Shown in pieces: positions 17,912 to 26,319 of a stretch of 64,000 bases of DNA. Numbering within the stretch: position 1 is the stretch's first letter; every line of letters begins with the position of its first letter. The stretch spans positions 578,281 through 642,280 of the forward strand of contig NZ_JBHTJV010000009.1 in NCBI RefSeq assembly GCF_042676045.1. Direction: 5' to 3'. The position numbers and the translations under genes were made by a program. The DNA is from Pseudahrensia aquimaris (lineage in GTDB: Bacteria; Pseudomonadota; Alphaproteobacteria; Rhizobiales; Rhizobiaceae). The notes beneath the pieces are model-generated. The model searched no databases and was not told the origin of the DNA. It saw nothing but the letters and a program-made list of their open reading frames with translations.

Positions 17912-19489
17912 CTAGCTGCCAGACGTAGAGGTTGGCTTCGCCTTGGCCTGGCGCCATTCGCGGATAAGCTTGCGCCGCTCGTCTTGAGGCATGGCCTGAA
18001 ACTGCTCACGGCTCATTTTATTGTCGTCGAGAAGCTTAGCGATCTCCTCGCGTGTCGGGCGCCCTGTCGGCGGGCCGCCATCGGCGGAGGGTGCGCCTTC
18101 CTCCCGTGGAGGTTGCGGCGCGTTTGCTTCTTCTTCGGTGCGCACAGCAAGGCCAGCGCTGACCTCGGTAATGCGGGTGGTTAGTATCTGGTCGCCTTCG
18201 TTCACGCCTGTCGCGATGATTGCGTCTTCGCCTTCGTAAGCGGCGACATCAACCTTGCGCTCTTCGAGCTTGCCATCAACCGCAACGTAGACAGTGTCGG
18301 AGCCATATATCGCCGTAACCGGGACGCGGTAACTGTCGGAAAACGTCACGTCCGGCACGGTCACTTCAACGAAAGCACCGGGCCGCAGTGCTACTGCGTT
18401 ATCGGCATCGCCCACTTGCGCATAGACCTCAACGCCACCGCGACTGGAGGCGATTTCTGCACCGAGGCGATCAATCGTTGCTGGCCAAACATAGCTTTTG
18501 CCGCCGACGGTCCATGTAACATCAACCACACGCCCTAACAGTCCGTCTTGCCCCGTTTGCAGACGTCCATACTGCTCGTCGGTGAGCGTGAAGCGCGTTT
18601 CCAGCGTGCCTTCTTCGTAAAGCGAAACGACCACATCGTTGGCGCTAACCAATCTGCCAACATCAGCAGCCGCGCTGCGCACGATGGCTGTGAAGGGAGC
18701 GACGAGCTTGGTGCTGTCAAGGTTGCGCTGCGCTTGCTCAACTTTCCATTCCAGCCGTTGCAAAGATGCCTGAAGCTGCGCGAGGCGTGCTTGCTCAACC
18801 TTTATGGTATCTTGCGCCAAAGCGCTGGCCTGCCGCCGCTGACTCACCACCAATTGGCGGGCTTCACGTTGTTGTTCGGTTGATTGGCCGCGTTGGCGAA
18901 GGCGGGTTATGCGGTCCAGATCGGCCTGCGCAAAAGCAAGCTGCTCTTGCAGGCTTTCCAGTTTGGAGTTTTCAAGCTGTATGCGGGCTTCGTTCTCGGT
19001 AATCCGGCTTTTTGCTTCCAGCAAATTCGACTGTGCTTCTGCAAGCGCCCCCTTGTATTCAAAGCTGTCGATTTCGACGAGCGTTTCGCCCTTTGCGATG
19101 GTTTCGCCAGCGCGCAGCTTCGCGTTGACCGCAACAATCTCGCCAGAAACCAGCGAACGCAGTTCCACCGTCCGCGCGGCTGCAACCTGACCGTAAGAGA
19201 CAAAAGTGGGTTGATTGTCCGCCGCCGACGCCGTGAAAAGATCAACCGTGTACGCTGATTTAAACGAAGGGCGGCTCTTTGTCGGTGGTTTGGAGTCGAT
19301 GATACGGTTCATCACCATCACCGAACCGGCAATGATGAGGACCATGAAGATGGCCTGGCCAACAGAACGGGCGATGCGCACGACGTTGGCGGCTTCTTTT
19401 GATAGCGCTGGTTTAGTCTGCGCGTTTTCGGCCGCCGTATTGTCGTCAGTCATCTCGTAACGTTCTGTTTCATCGACTTTTTTGAGCAT
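17912..19489 (-). CDS. RND efflux periplasmic adaptor subunit (membrane fusion protein)
   Basis: Bridges the RND pump to an outer-membrane channel. I start at the ATG with AGGAG 7 bases ahead (one codon after a TTG reading); product 525 residues. A cytoplasmic tail is followed by an anchor helix (about 40-60), a beta-barrel/lipoyl segment (VELRSLVSGEIVAVNAKLRA), a long coiled-coil hairpin rich in Gln, Glu, Leu and Arg (about 120-235), then the second lipoyl half (LDSTKLVAPFTAIVRSAAAD). The C-terminus carries an extra hydrophilic tail, with a Pro/Gly/Glu linker and a helical region REEIAKLLDDNKMSREQFQA, that standard adaptors lack. First gene of a two-gene operon. Confidence 0.92.
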   Translation of the reverse strand: MLKKVDETERYEMTDDNTAAENAQTKPALSKEAANVVRIARSVGQAIFMVLIIAGSVMVMNRIIDSKPPTKSRPSFKSAYTVDLFTASAADNQPTFVSYGQVAAARTVELRSLVSGEIVAVNAKLRAGETIAKGETLVEIDSFEYKGALAEAQSNLLEAKSRITENEARIQLENSKLESLQEQLAFAQADLDRITRLRQRGQSTEQQREARQLVVSQRRQASALAQDTIKVEQARLAQLQASLQRLEWKVEQAQRNLDSTKLVAPFTAIVRSAAADVGRLVSANDVVVSLYEEGTLETRFTLTDEQYGRLQTGQDGLLGRVVDVTWTVGGKSYVWPATIDRLGAEIASSRGGVEVYAQVGDADNAVALRPGAFVEVTVPDVTFSDSYRVPVTAIYGSDTVYVAVDGKLEERKVDVAAYEGEDAIIATGVNEGDQILTTRITEVSAGLAVRTEEEANAPQPPREEGAPSADGGPPTGRPTREEIAKLLDDNKMSREQFQAMPQDERRKLIREWRQAKAKPTSTSGS

Positions 19490-19537
19490 CAAGCGCTCCT
19501 AACGGTGTATCGCGCAAATACAATTTCGGCTGCATGT

Positions 19538-19565
19538 ATCGTATAATCTATACGAGCAGAACCAA
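19538..19565 (-). promoter_or_regulatory. Probable promoter and palindromic operator of the RND efflux operon
   Basis: A perfect inverted repeat TCGTATA-ATC-TATACGA lies at 19539-19555, about 50 bp before the adaptor start. Read on the minus strand, a candidate -35 (TTGGTT, 19560-19565) and -10 (TACGAT, 19538-19543) are 16 bp apart, so the palindrome fills the spacer and reaches into the -10. That placement suits a repressor such as a TetR-type protein, but no regulator gene is next to it. Confidence 0.6.
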
Positions 19566-19691
19566 GTTAAAGTTTGTAAAGGCGGCTCCCGATGCGCGAG
19601 ACAGCGGCTCTGTCGCACCGCTGCTCATTCCTTACTTGCAATTACCTACCATACTTTCAGCGTTGCAAATGCGGCAAATTCACGGGTTTGG

Positions 19692-20678
19692 TTACTGTGA
19701 CGTTGTAAATTCGCTGGGGCTGAAGCGGTATGTGCTGGAGCAAAATTCGCAGGTCACCGTGATTTCACCCTCTTCCGTGCTTTCATTCAATTGTTCGGCT
19801 GTGAAGCCGGAAAGCACACCGCGCACATTGTCCTCTGAACAACCGCAATCGTCGAACACCGGGTTGGCGTCAAAGGCATGAACGCCGTGCTCATGGAAAA
19901 GGCGGTATAGTAGCCGTTCCGGCTCCACATCACGATCCGTCAACTCGAGATCCTCAACCGTACCCATCAGCGCCAAGGCTTCCGCCCAAGCATCGTCGGT
20001 TGAGAATTCATAATCTTCCGCGCCGTCGCCGCCGTGCAAATCCTTTTGCCGCATCCGCTCTTCGGAATCGGGTAAAAATTGCAGCAACACGCCACCAGCG
20101 CTCCAGCCACTGATCGGTTTGCCGTCTTCGCCACGGGTCAGCGTTTCGCCAACAGCAAGCCGCACCTCGGTTGGGATCTGTTCTGACTGAAGAAAATAGC
20201 GCCGCGCCACCTCCTCCAGCGTGATCCCGTCCAGCTGCACGATGCCCTGATAGCGTTGCATGTAAGTGCCTTGGTCGATGGTCATGGCAAGAATGCCGTT
20301 GCCCATCAGCGACGGGGCGTCGGATTTTCCCTCTGCCACCAGTGCATCAACCGCCTCGCGGTCAAAGTTTGCGTAAGCGCGCACGGATGAAGGCGTGCGA
20401 AACTCCGTCACGATCAGCGGCACAGCACCATCGGTTTGGGTTTGGAGGATAAATTTGCCCTCAAATTTCAGCGCGGTGCCGAGCAAAACCGTAAGCGTCA
20501 CCGCTTCCGCAATCAGACGGCTTACGGCCTGGGGATAATCGTGCCGTCCCAACATCGCATCCAGCATCGGCCCAAGCTGGACCGCGCGTCCGCGCACATC
20601 GAGCGGAGCGACCTGAAACGGAATGACGGCATCGAGCCCCGCCAGCGCGATTGCGGCAGTTTCCTGGGTTTGAGCCAT
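19692..20678 (-). CDS. hslO: Redox-regulated chaperone Hsp33
   Basis: Cytoplasmic holdase switched on by oxidation and unfolding. The 328-residue protein has the C-terminal zinc switch Cys-x-Cys (FDDCGCSEDN) followed about 30 residues later by Cys-x-x-Cys (TCEFCSSTY), the hallmark of active Hsp33. The N-terminal region LGRHDYPQAVSRLIAEAVTL and SVRAYANFD also fit. It follows argF by 49 bp on the same strand, an argD-argF-hslO order I recall from several Rhizobiales. Confidence 0.95.
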   Translation of the reverse strand: MAQTQETAAIALAGLDAVIPFQVAPLDVRGRAVQLGPMLDAMLGRHDYPQAVSRLIAEAVTLTVLLGTALKFEGKFILQTQTDGAVPLIVTEFRTPSSVRAYANFDREAVDALVAEGKSDAPSLMGNGILAMTIDQGTYMQRYQGIVQLDGITLEEVARRYFLQSEQIPTEVRLAVGETLTRGEDGKPISGWSAGGVLLQFLPDSEERMRQKDLHGGDGAEDYEFSTDDAWAEALALMGTVEDLELTDRDVEPERLLYRLFHEHGVHAFDANPVFDDCGCSEDNVRGVLSGFTAEQLNESTEEGEITVTCEFCSSTYRFSPSEFTTSQ

Positions 20679-20727
20679 GTGATTGCTTTCCGGCGGCGCG
20701 AGGCCCGCCTCTATTCAAATTTCGCCG

Positions 20728-21654
20728 CTATATTTGGGGAGGCTTGTAGCCCGGTGCAAGGGACCACATTAGGATGCTCTTTTGAGCGTGCAGGCGGTTC
20801 TCGGCCTCGTCAAACACCACAGATTGTGGCCCGTCGATAACAGCGTCCGTCACCTCTTCACCGCGCTTTGCAGGCAGGCAGTGCATGAACAATGCATCAT
20901 CCTTGGCGGCTTTCATGATCTGCTCATTCACCTGATAAGGCGCAAAGGTGTTGTGACCACCAGCCTTTTCCTGACCCATCGACACCCATTTGTCCGTGAC
21001 GATCAAGTCTGCCCCCTGCGCCGCCGCCGCCGCATCGCGGATCAATTGAACAGCGCTGCCGCCAGATTGCGCTTCTGCTACATAGCGGTCTTGGGGGTCG
21101 TGGCCTTCCGGCACGGCGATGTTCACGTCGAAACCAAAGCGCGGCGCGGCCTCAAGAAACGAATGAAGCACATTGTTGCCGTCACCATACCACGACATCG
21201 TCTTGCCTTTTACAGAGCCGCGATGTTCTTCCCACGTCATGACATCGGCCAGGATCTGGCAGGGATGCGTGTCGTCGGTCAGCGCGTTTATCACCGGCAC
21301 GGTCGCGTATTCTGCCATTTCCAACAGGCGGTCGTGCTCGGTTGTGCGGATCATTATGGCGTCCACATATCGCGATAAGACACGGGCTGTGTCCGCAATT
21401 GTCTCGCCGGTACCTATTTGCGATCCCGAAGAATCCAGTATCAAAGTCTCGCCGCCAAGTTGGCGCATGCCAACATCGAACGACACGCGTGTGCGTGTCG
21501 AAGGCTTGTCAAAAATCATCGCTAGCATTTTTCCTGCCAGCGGCTTTTCAGCGGCGACGGCCTCGCGTGCGGCTTTGATAGCCTTGGCGTCGTCAAGAAT
21601 AGCTCTGAGTTCATCCGCATCGAAGCGGGCAATATCGAGAAAGTGTCTGGGCAT
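20728..21654 (-). CDS. argF: Ornithine carbamoyltransferase
   Basis: Makes citrulline from ornithine and carbamoyl phosphate. Of 308 residues; the carbamoyl-phosphate site KPSTRTRVSF, the DDTHPCQILAD motif and the ornithine-site FMHCLPAKRGEEV are all intact. It starts 5 bp after the argD stop, so translation is probably coupled to argD. Confidence 0.97.
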   Translation of the reverse strand: MPRHFLDIARFDADELRAILDDAKAIKAAREAVAAEKPLAGKMLAMIFDKPSTRTRVSFDVGMRQLGGETLILDSSGSQIGTGETIADTARVLSRYVDAIMIRTTEHDRLLEMAEYATVPVINALTDDTHPCQILADVMTWEEHRGSVKGKTMSWYGDGNNVLHSFLEAAPRFGFDVNIAVPEGHDPQDRYVAEAQSGGSAVQLIRDAAAAAQGADLIVTDKWVSMGQEKAGGHNTFAPYQVNEQIMKAAKDDALFMHCLPAKRGEEVTDAVIDGPQSVVFDEAENRLHAQKSILMWSLAPGYKPPQI

Positions 21655-21659
21655 GGCGG

Positions 21660-22883
21660 TTACGCTTTACCCATGGCGGTTAAAGCCGCATCCATGCGGT
21701 TCACCGCGTCGGCCAGGACATCAAGCTCCACATTGAGCGGTGGCAACAGGCGCACGACGTTGTCGCCAGCAGGAACGCTCAGCAGATGCTCGCTTTGGAA
21801 CGCGGCGACCACATCAAGATTGGATGCCTTGCACTTCAAACCTTGAAGCAGACCCTCGCCGCGCACTTCGTCGAGCAGATCGCTATGGCTATCAACCAAT
21901 TCGGCCAGCCGCTGCCGCAGCCAGATCGCCTTGTCCTGAACGTCTTCGAGAAAGCCCTCTTCCAGAACCAGATCAATCACAGCATTGCCGACCGCCATAG
22001 CCAGCGGGTTGCCGCCATATGTCGTGCCGTGGCTGCCCGGCGTCATGCCTTCGGCTGCGGCCGCTGTTGCGAGGCATGCGCCAAGCGGAAAGCCACCGCC
22101 AATGCCTTTGGCAACAGCCATAATGTCTGGCTCGGCAGAACCCGCATCGTTGCTGGCCCATTCGTGGGCGAAGAATTTGCCTGTCCGGCCGACGCCGCAC
22201 TGCACTTCATCGTAAATCAGCAAAATGCCATGCTGATCGCAAAGCTGGCGCAGGCCACGCAAGCATTGGTGCGGAACGGGGCGGATGCCGCCTTCGCCTT
22301 GCACTGGCTCGATTAGGATAGCGGCTGTCGTCTCCCGTGCAGCCGCTTCCTTCAGCGCCTCGTGGTCACCGAAAGGCAATTGGATAAAGCCTTCAACCTT
22401 GGGGCCAAAACCCTCAAGATATTTCTCGTTGCCCGTTGCTGCGATTGCTGCGAGCGAACGACCGTGAAAGGCGCCATCAAATGTGAGAATATCGATGCGC
22501 TCCGGATTCCCATTAGCATAATGCAAACGCCGTGCCGTCTTGAACGCCAGTTCCAGTGCTTCCGTGCCGGAATTGGTGAAAAACACTTTGTCGGCAAATG
22601 TATTCTCGACCAACTTGTTTCCAAGTTCTGTCTGACCCGGAATGTCGTAAAGATTGGAAACGTGCCACAGCTTTTCGGCCTGGTTCTTGATCGTCTCCAC
22701 CAAAACCGGGTGCGAATGGCCAAGCGCCATCACGGCGATGCCACCGGCGAAATCCAGATAGGTCTCGCCATCTTCAGTAAACAAGCGCGAACCTTCGCCA
22801 CGTTCGAAGCGCAGGGGCTTGCGCGCGAATGTGTTGAAGATCGGTGATGTATCGCCTGTCGCGGGCGCCGGATGGGGAGCCAT
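21660..22883 (-). CDS. argD: Acetylornithine/succinyldiaminopimelate-type aminotransferase
   Basis: PLP enzyme of arginine synthesis (N-acetylornithine aminotransferase; the family may also serve the lysine route). I choose the ATG at 22883 (MAPHPAPATGDTSPIFNTFA, 407 residues) because the longer reading from 22931 would be translated across the hairpin and T-run at 22908-22929. Family motifs: TNSGTEALELAFK, FHGRSLAAIAATGN, IYDEVQCGVGRTGKFFAHEW, and the PLP lysine in MAVAKGIGGGFPLGA. No strong ribosome site is seen, so the exact start is less sure than the identity. First gene of argD-argF-hslO. Confidence 0.93.
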   Translation of the reverse strand: MAPHPAPATGDTSPIFNTFARKPLRFERGEGSRLFTEDGETYLDFAGGIAVMALGHSHPVLVETIKNQAEKLWHVSNLYDIPGQTELGNKLVENTFADKVFFTNSGTEALELAFKTARRLHYANGNPERIDILTFDGAFHGRSLAAIAATGNEKYLEGFGPKVEGFIQLPFGDHEALKEAAARETTAAILIEPVQGEGGIRPVPHQCLRGLRQLCDQHGILLIYDEVQCGVGRTGKFFAHEWASNDAGSAEPDIMAVAKGIGGGFPLGACLATAAAAEGMTPGSHGTTYGGNPLAMAVGNAVIDLVLEEGFLEDVQDKAIWLRQRLAELVDSHSDLLDEVRGEGLLQGLKCKASNLDVVAAFQSEHLLSVPAGDNVVRLLPPLNVELDVLADAVNRMDAALTAMGKA

Positions 22884-22907
22884 GATGTGTGCACTTCTGT
22901 TTGCAAC

Positions 22908-22929
22908 AAAAAAAGCCGCCAGCGGCGGC
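22908..22929 (-). promoter_or_regulatory. Terminator-like hairpin in the argD leader
   Basis: On the minus strand GCCGCC-GCT-GGCGGC is followed directly by seven T residues, the form of an intrinsic terminator, yet it sits 25 bp before the argD start codon. It lies only a few bases after the predicted start of transcription, so it would act either on longer transcripts arriving from upstream or as a 5'-end stem. Confidence 0.6.
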
Positions 22930-22940
22930 ATTGAAATTGC

Positions 22941-22968
22941 ATCTTATAATGGGAGCCTGCGGTGTCAA
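22941..22968 (-). promoter_or_regulatory. Predicted sigma-70 promoter of argD-argF-hslO
   Basis: Minus-strand TTGACA (22963-22968) and TAAGAT (22941-22946) are separated by 16 bp, placing the transcript start near 22934 and leaving a leader of about 50 nt before argD. Confidence 0.55.
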
Positions 22969-23038
22969 TTCATCTTCAACCCAAGCGCTTTCGGCTTTTT
23001 CTTCGCAATGCAAAGGGCCGGGAGGCGGCTTGAGAGGG

Positions 23039-23053
23039 TTAAAAAGAGATTAA
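23039..23053 (+). promoter_or_regulatory. CtrA-type binding site upstream of gcrA
   Basis: A perfect TTAA-N7-TTAA (half sites 23039-23042 and 23050-23053), the consensus recognised by phosphorylated CtrA. It lies 322 bp before the gcrA start and about 70 bp upstream of the argD promoter -35. In Caulobacter CtrA represses gcrA, so the site makes sense here, but binding is inferred. Confidence 0.65.
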
Positions 23054-23096
23054 TTTTGCGCCAACACCGCAGGTTTTCCCCGATTTCGGGAATTTT

Positions 23097-23164
23097 GATT
23101 CGTTTGGTTGGGGACAAGTTGAAAAATTGATTCGTTCGCTGACAAGGACTCTTGCCGCTGACTC
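23097..23164. promoter_or_regulatory. Cluster of four GANTC (CcrM methylation) sites before gcrA
   Basis: GATTC at 23097-23101 and 23129-23133 and GACTC at 23147-23151 and 23160-23164. One site per about 256 bp would be expected by chance. The last site lies in the spacer of the best candidate gcrA promoter, the position at which GcrA reads methylation in Caulobacter promoters. Confidence 0.65.
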
Positions 23165-23180
23165 CGCAGCCCTCTAGTTT
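23152..23180 (+). promoter_or_regulatory. Candidate gcrA promoter
   Basis: TTGCCG (23152-23157), 17 bp, TAGTTT (23175-23180), with a GACTC site in the spacer. The match to consensus is modest and the leader would be nearly 190 nt. The rest of the 490-bp argD-gcrA gap, apart from the listed sites, shows nothing I can name. Confidence 0.35.
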
Positions 23181-23374
23181 GCCCCTCAACGAGACTGCGC
23201 AAGAAATCTGCGGGCTCAAATCCAAGTATTATCCCCGTAATTTTTGGGGTTTTTCAATTTAGCCATTGGCTGATGCTGGATTTTTGCGCGCTTATTTCTG
23301 CGGCAGCGCAGTCAATGTCGTTGGGTATTCAGCAGGATATTTCCAACGGTCAGAGATATACGAGGAGCACAAAT

Positions 23375-23884
23375 ATGGCCTGGACCGATGATCGCGTTGC
23401 GAAGCTAAGCAAACTCTGGGCCGATGGCCTGAGCGCCAGCCAAATTGCGGCTGAACTGGGCGGCGTAACGCGTAACGCTGTGATCGGTAAGGTTCACCGC
23501 TTGGGCCTGTCGGGTCGGGTGAAGTCGAACACTGGCGGTGGTGCGAAACCACGCCGCAAGCCGACAACAACGGCGCGAACAGCATCAAGCACTGGCACCT
23601 ACCAGCGCGCGCGCCCATCAACAGGCCGCACCAACAAGGCAAAAGCTGCGCCAGATGTTGACGGCGAAGTTCTGACCAAGCCAGTCGAAAGCTTGGTCGC
23701 GCCGGAGTCGAAAAAGCTGACGCTTCTGGAAATCACGGAGTTCACGTGCAAGTGGCCCCATGGCGACCCAACGATGCCCGGCTTTTCCTTTTGCGGACAC
23801 AAGACCAAAGACGACAAGCCTTATTGTGAGTTTCACAACAAGTTGGCCTTCCAGCCACCAAGTGAGCGCCGTCGCCGCCGCTAG
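23375..23884 (+). CDS. gcrA: GcrA family cell-cycle regulator
   Basis: Sigma-70-associated transcription factor that reads CcrM-methylated GANTC promoters in alphaproteobacteria. I start at the ATG after CGAGGAGCACAAAT; the open frame upstream has no conserved content. The 169-residue protein opens with the helix-turn-helix MAWTDDRVAKLSKLWADGLS ... VTRNAVIGKVHRLGLSGR, nearly invariant in GcrA. A basic Thr/Ala/Arg linker (about 55-100) follows, then the C-terminal domain CKWPHGDP ... FCGHKTKDDKPYCEFHNKLA. Its own upstream region carries a CtrA box and a GANTC cluster. A strong terminator follows. Confidence 0.97.
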   Translation: MAWTDDRVAKLSKLWADGLSASQIAAELGGVTRNAVIGKVHRLGLSGRVKSNTGGGAKPRRKPTTTARTASSTGTYQRARPSTGRTNKAKAAPDVDGEVLTKPVESLVAPESKKLTLLEITEFTCKWPHGDPTMPGFSFCGHKTKDDKPYCEFHNKLAFQPPSERRRRR

Positions 23885-23910
23885 GCTTTTGCATCCAACA
23901 AATTCCAAAA

Positions 23911-23935
23911 GCCCGCCTTTTTTGGCGGGCTTTTT
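23911..23935 (+). terminator. Rho-independent terminator after gcrA
   Basis: GCCCGCC - six T - GGCGGGC followed by TTTTT, starting 27 bp after the gcrA stop. Confidence 0.93.
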
Positions 23936-24019
23936 GCTTTATGTGGTTGGCTCGCGACAGTTGACAGAGGGCAAGCGGTGCGATTGCCTCGCCGGACAGG
24001 TGTTGGAGGGCTAAGTGCG

Positions 24020-24889
24020 ATGTTGAACATTACCATTGGCGGAAAGGCGCGGAAATTCGATCTTGAAGATCCGCAATTGCCCCATTGGATCGCTGATGAG
24101 GCGTTTGGCTCTGGCCTTTATCCCTATGATGAGAAATTGAAGCGCTCCGCTTACAACAGCCAACTCGATGCCCTGCATCTGGAGCTTGTGAAGCTTCAGG
24201 CGCATCAGCAAAAGACCGGCCAGCGCATCATAATCATATTTGAAGGCCGGGATGCCGCCGGTAAAGGCGGCACCATCAACGCTGTGCGCTCCTATCTCAA
24301 TTCCCGCCATGCCCGCACAGTTGCGCTCACCAAGCCGACCGAGACGGAGCAAGGCCAGTGGTATTTCCAGCGCTATGTCGATCACTTTCCAACCGATGGC
24401 GAAATGATCCTTTTCGACCGCTCTTGGTATAATCGAGCAGGCGTCGAACCTGTGATGGGTTTTTGCACTCCTCAACAACACAAGCACTTCCTCGCTCAGG
24501 TGCCGTCTTTTGAAAAACAGATAACCGATGAAGGCATCGCCTTTTTCAAGATATGGCTGAATGTCGGGCAAGAAATGCAGATCAAGCGCTTCCACGATCG
24601 CCGTCACAACCCCCTCAAAAGCTGGAAACTGTCGCCCTTGGATATCAAAGCGATGCAGAAGTGGGACGACTACACCGCAGCGCGTAACTTGATGTTGAAA
24701 AAGACCCACACGCCCCACGCGCCGTGGACGATTGTTCGTTCAAACGACAAACGCCGCGCACGCATCAACACGATGCGCCATATTCTTCGCTCACTTAAAT
24801 ATGAGGGCAAAGACACCCGCGCGATTGGTCGACTAGACCCCCAGATCATCGGGCAAGGACCATTGTTCATCAACAAGGCAGGGGCTTAG
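24020..24889 (+). CDS. ppk2: Polyphosphate kinase 2 (PPK2 family)
   Basis: Transfers phosphate between polyphosphate and nucleotides, usually making nucleoside di- or triphosphates from polyP. The ATG with GGAGGG nine bases ahead gives 289 residues; an upstream reading adds 14 unconserved residues. Walker A FEGRDAAGKGGTINAV (about residue 73), Walker B region ILFDRSWYNRAGVEPVMGF and the lid segment RFHDRRHNPLKSWKLSPLD identify the one-domain class I type. Whether it acts on ADP or GDP cannot be read. Single gene between gcrA and a convergent membrane protein gene. Confidence 0.94.
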   Translation: MLNITIGGKARKFDLEDPQLPHWIADEAFGSGLYPYDEKLKRSAYNSQLDALHLELVKLQAHQQKTGQRIIIIFEGRDAAGKGGTINAVRSYLNSRHARTVALTKPTETEQGQWYFQRYVDHFPTDGEMILFDRSWYNRAGVEPVMGFCTPQQHKHFLAQVPSFEKQITDEGIAFFKIWLNVGQEMQIKRFHDRRHNPLKSWKLSPLDIKAMQKWDDYTAARNLMLKKTHTPHAPWTIVRSNDKRRARINTMRHILRSLKYEGKDTRAIGRLDPQIIGQGPLFINKAGA

Positions 24890-24898
24890 CAACGTAGC

Positions 24899-26131
24899 TT
24901 AGCCGCTTTCACGAACGCGAATAGAATAGAGATCAAGCGCACGCCCTGTGCCTTCGAAATCTGTGTTGATGGAGATAAATGCATCTTCGTCAGCGCCAAG
25001 CGTCACATCATTTATCAGCACGTCAAAAAGCACAGGACGTGGGTTTGACCCAGCGACAAAGCGCTTACGCCCACACTCTCCCATCGTGCCAAATTCGCAG
25101 AAAATCACAAAGCTCTGGTCTTCATCGCCGCCGGAGCGAACGATAAGTTCGAACGTCGCGGATTTGCCTTGTAATTCGTTCATTGAACCGCGTGGCAAAC
25201 GGATGAGCAGATTGTTTGTTAGCGCCGCATCCGGCGAGGCAAGACGCATGATTGGCCGCGTTCCGTCCTGCTGCAACTCCGCAGCGCCCGCGCCAGGCGT
25301 GCCGACGTTTTGTGCGTTGTCTTGCGGAGCAAAGACTGTCACCCAACCTTCCTCATCCTGCGCACCGGCGGATGCTCCAGATTCGAAAGTGCGCGGTGGA
25401 TTGGGCACACCGCCGCCAAGTTCTTGTTCAATCAGCGCACGGCCATTGGAATATACCCACCAGCCACCGACGCCGAGACCGACAAGTATGATTACCCAAA
25501 GCAAAATCTTTGCGTAGGGTTTTTTCTCTCGCAAGGCATCACCGATGTAGGCTTCGGGATATTCCGTGTCCTGCGGTGGCGAGGGCGGTTCTGGAATTTC
25601 GCGAATGGATGGTGCTACTGGCCGCGAAACAGATGGCTCAGGCGACGATGAACCGGCCGGTTGTTGGCGCGATGCCGAAAGCTCGCCAGTTGGAGCAGGT
25701 GCACTTGGCTGGGAAACCCGAGGAGTATCGACCTGCGGTGTTGCCCGAGTTGGTGCACTGATCTGGGGCTCTGGCCGGAATGGTTTTTCAGCCTTTGGCG
25801 CTGGAGCAGGTGCATCGATGGGGGCAGGCGTTGGAGTTGCTGCGACCGGTGGTGGCATGGGCGCAACTGGCGCGGTGGGAGGTGGCGGCGGTGTTGGTTC
25901 CTCGGACGCTGTTTTTGTTACATCCGCTAAGTATTCGCCCTCGATGGAAGCAATAGCTTCGTTAAGTTTCACGCGCTGTGCCTGAACGACTTCGGGCGCC
26001 AATGCATCGTTGCCTTCCAGCATACGCTGCAAAGCCTGACGTGCTGAATCGTAAATTTTCTCGCGTGCTTCCGGCGTCGGATCGGCCTGTTTTGCCAATG
26101 CGCCTCGGATCAGATCTTCGAAACCGGCCAC
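24899..26131 (-). CDS. Proline-rich single-pass membrane protein of unknown function
   Basis: I do not recognise a named family. With the GTG at 26131 (GGGAG 7 bases ahead) the product is 410 residues; a longer reading adds 42 atypical residues. It has a cytoplasmic helical region beginning VAGFEDLIRGALAKQADPTP (to about 85), a Pro/Ala-rich disordered stretch (about 85-205), one membrane helix (ILLWVIILVGLGVGGWWVYS, about 215-235) and an exported beta-rich domain (about 290-410) with FELIVRSGGDEDQSFVIFCE and a C-x5-C pair (FCEFGTMGECG). The shape suggests an envelope scaffold or sensor. It is a single gene, divergent from the flavoenzyme gene. Confidence 0.75.
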   Translation of the reverse strand: MAGFEDLIRGALAKQADPTPEAREKIYDSARQALQRMLEGNDALAPEVVQAQRVKLNEAIASIEGEYLADVTKTASEEPTPPPPPTAPVAPMPPPVAATPTPAPIDAPAPAPKAEKPFRPEPQISAPTRATPQVDTPRVSQPSAPAPTGELSASRQQPAGSSSPEPSVSRPVAPSIREIPEPPSPPQDTEYPEAYIGDALREKKPYAKILLWVIILVGLGVGGWWVYSNGRALIEQELGGGVPNPPRTFESGASAGAQDEEGWVTVFAPQDNAQNVGTPGAGAAELQQDGTRPIMRLASPDAALTNNLLIRLPRGSMNELQGKSATFELIVRSGGDEDQSFVIFCEFGTMGECGRKRFVAGSNPRPVLFDVLINDVTLGADEDAFISINTDFEGTGRALDLYSIRVRESG

Positions 26132-26319
26132 ACAAATTCTCCCGCCACAGCATTCGTTCCTTTCTAACCGCCCTAGAGCCGATTGCAAACGTCTATAAAC
26201 CCGCTTTCCCACGGCGAGCGCACCGGAATTGAGCGACAACAGACCATAAGGACGCAATTGACGTATTGGTAAGAAGTCTTAGTGTGGCGCAAAATTTGAC
26301 ATCCAGCGGAAAAATGAAA

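Noticed and set aside
22884..22931. Longer argD start at 22931
   Set aside because: The extra codons would run through the hairpin and T-run of the leader and are not similar to ArgD N-termini.
23273..23374. N-terminal extension of gcrA
   Set aside because: GcrA proteins begin at the MAWTDDRV helix, and GAGGAG precedes that ATG.
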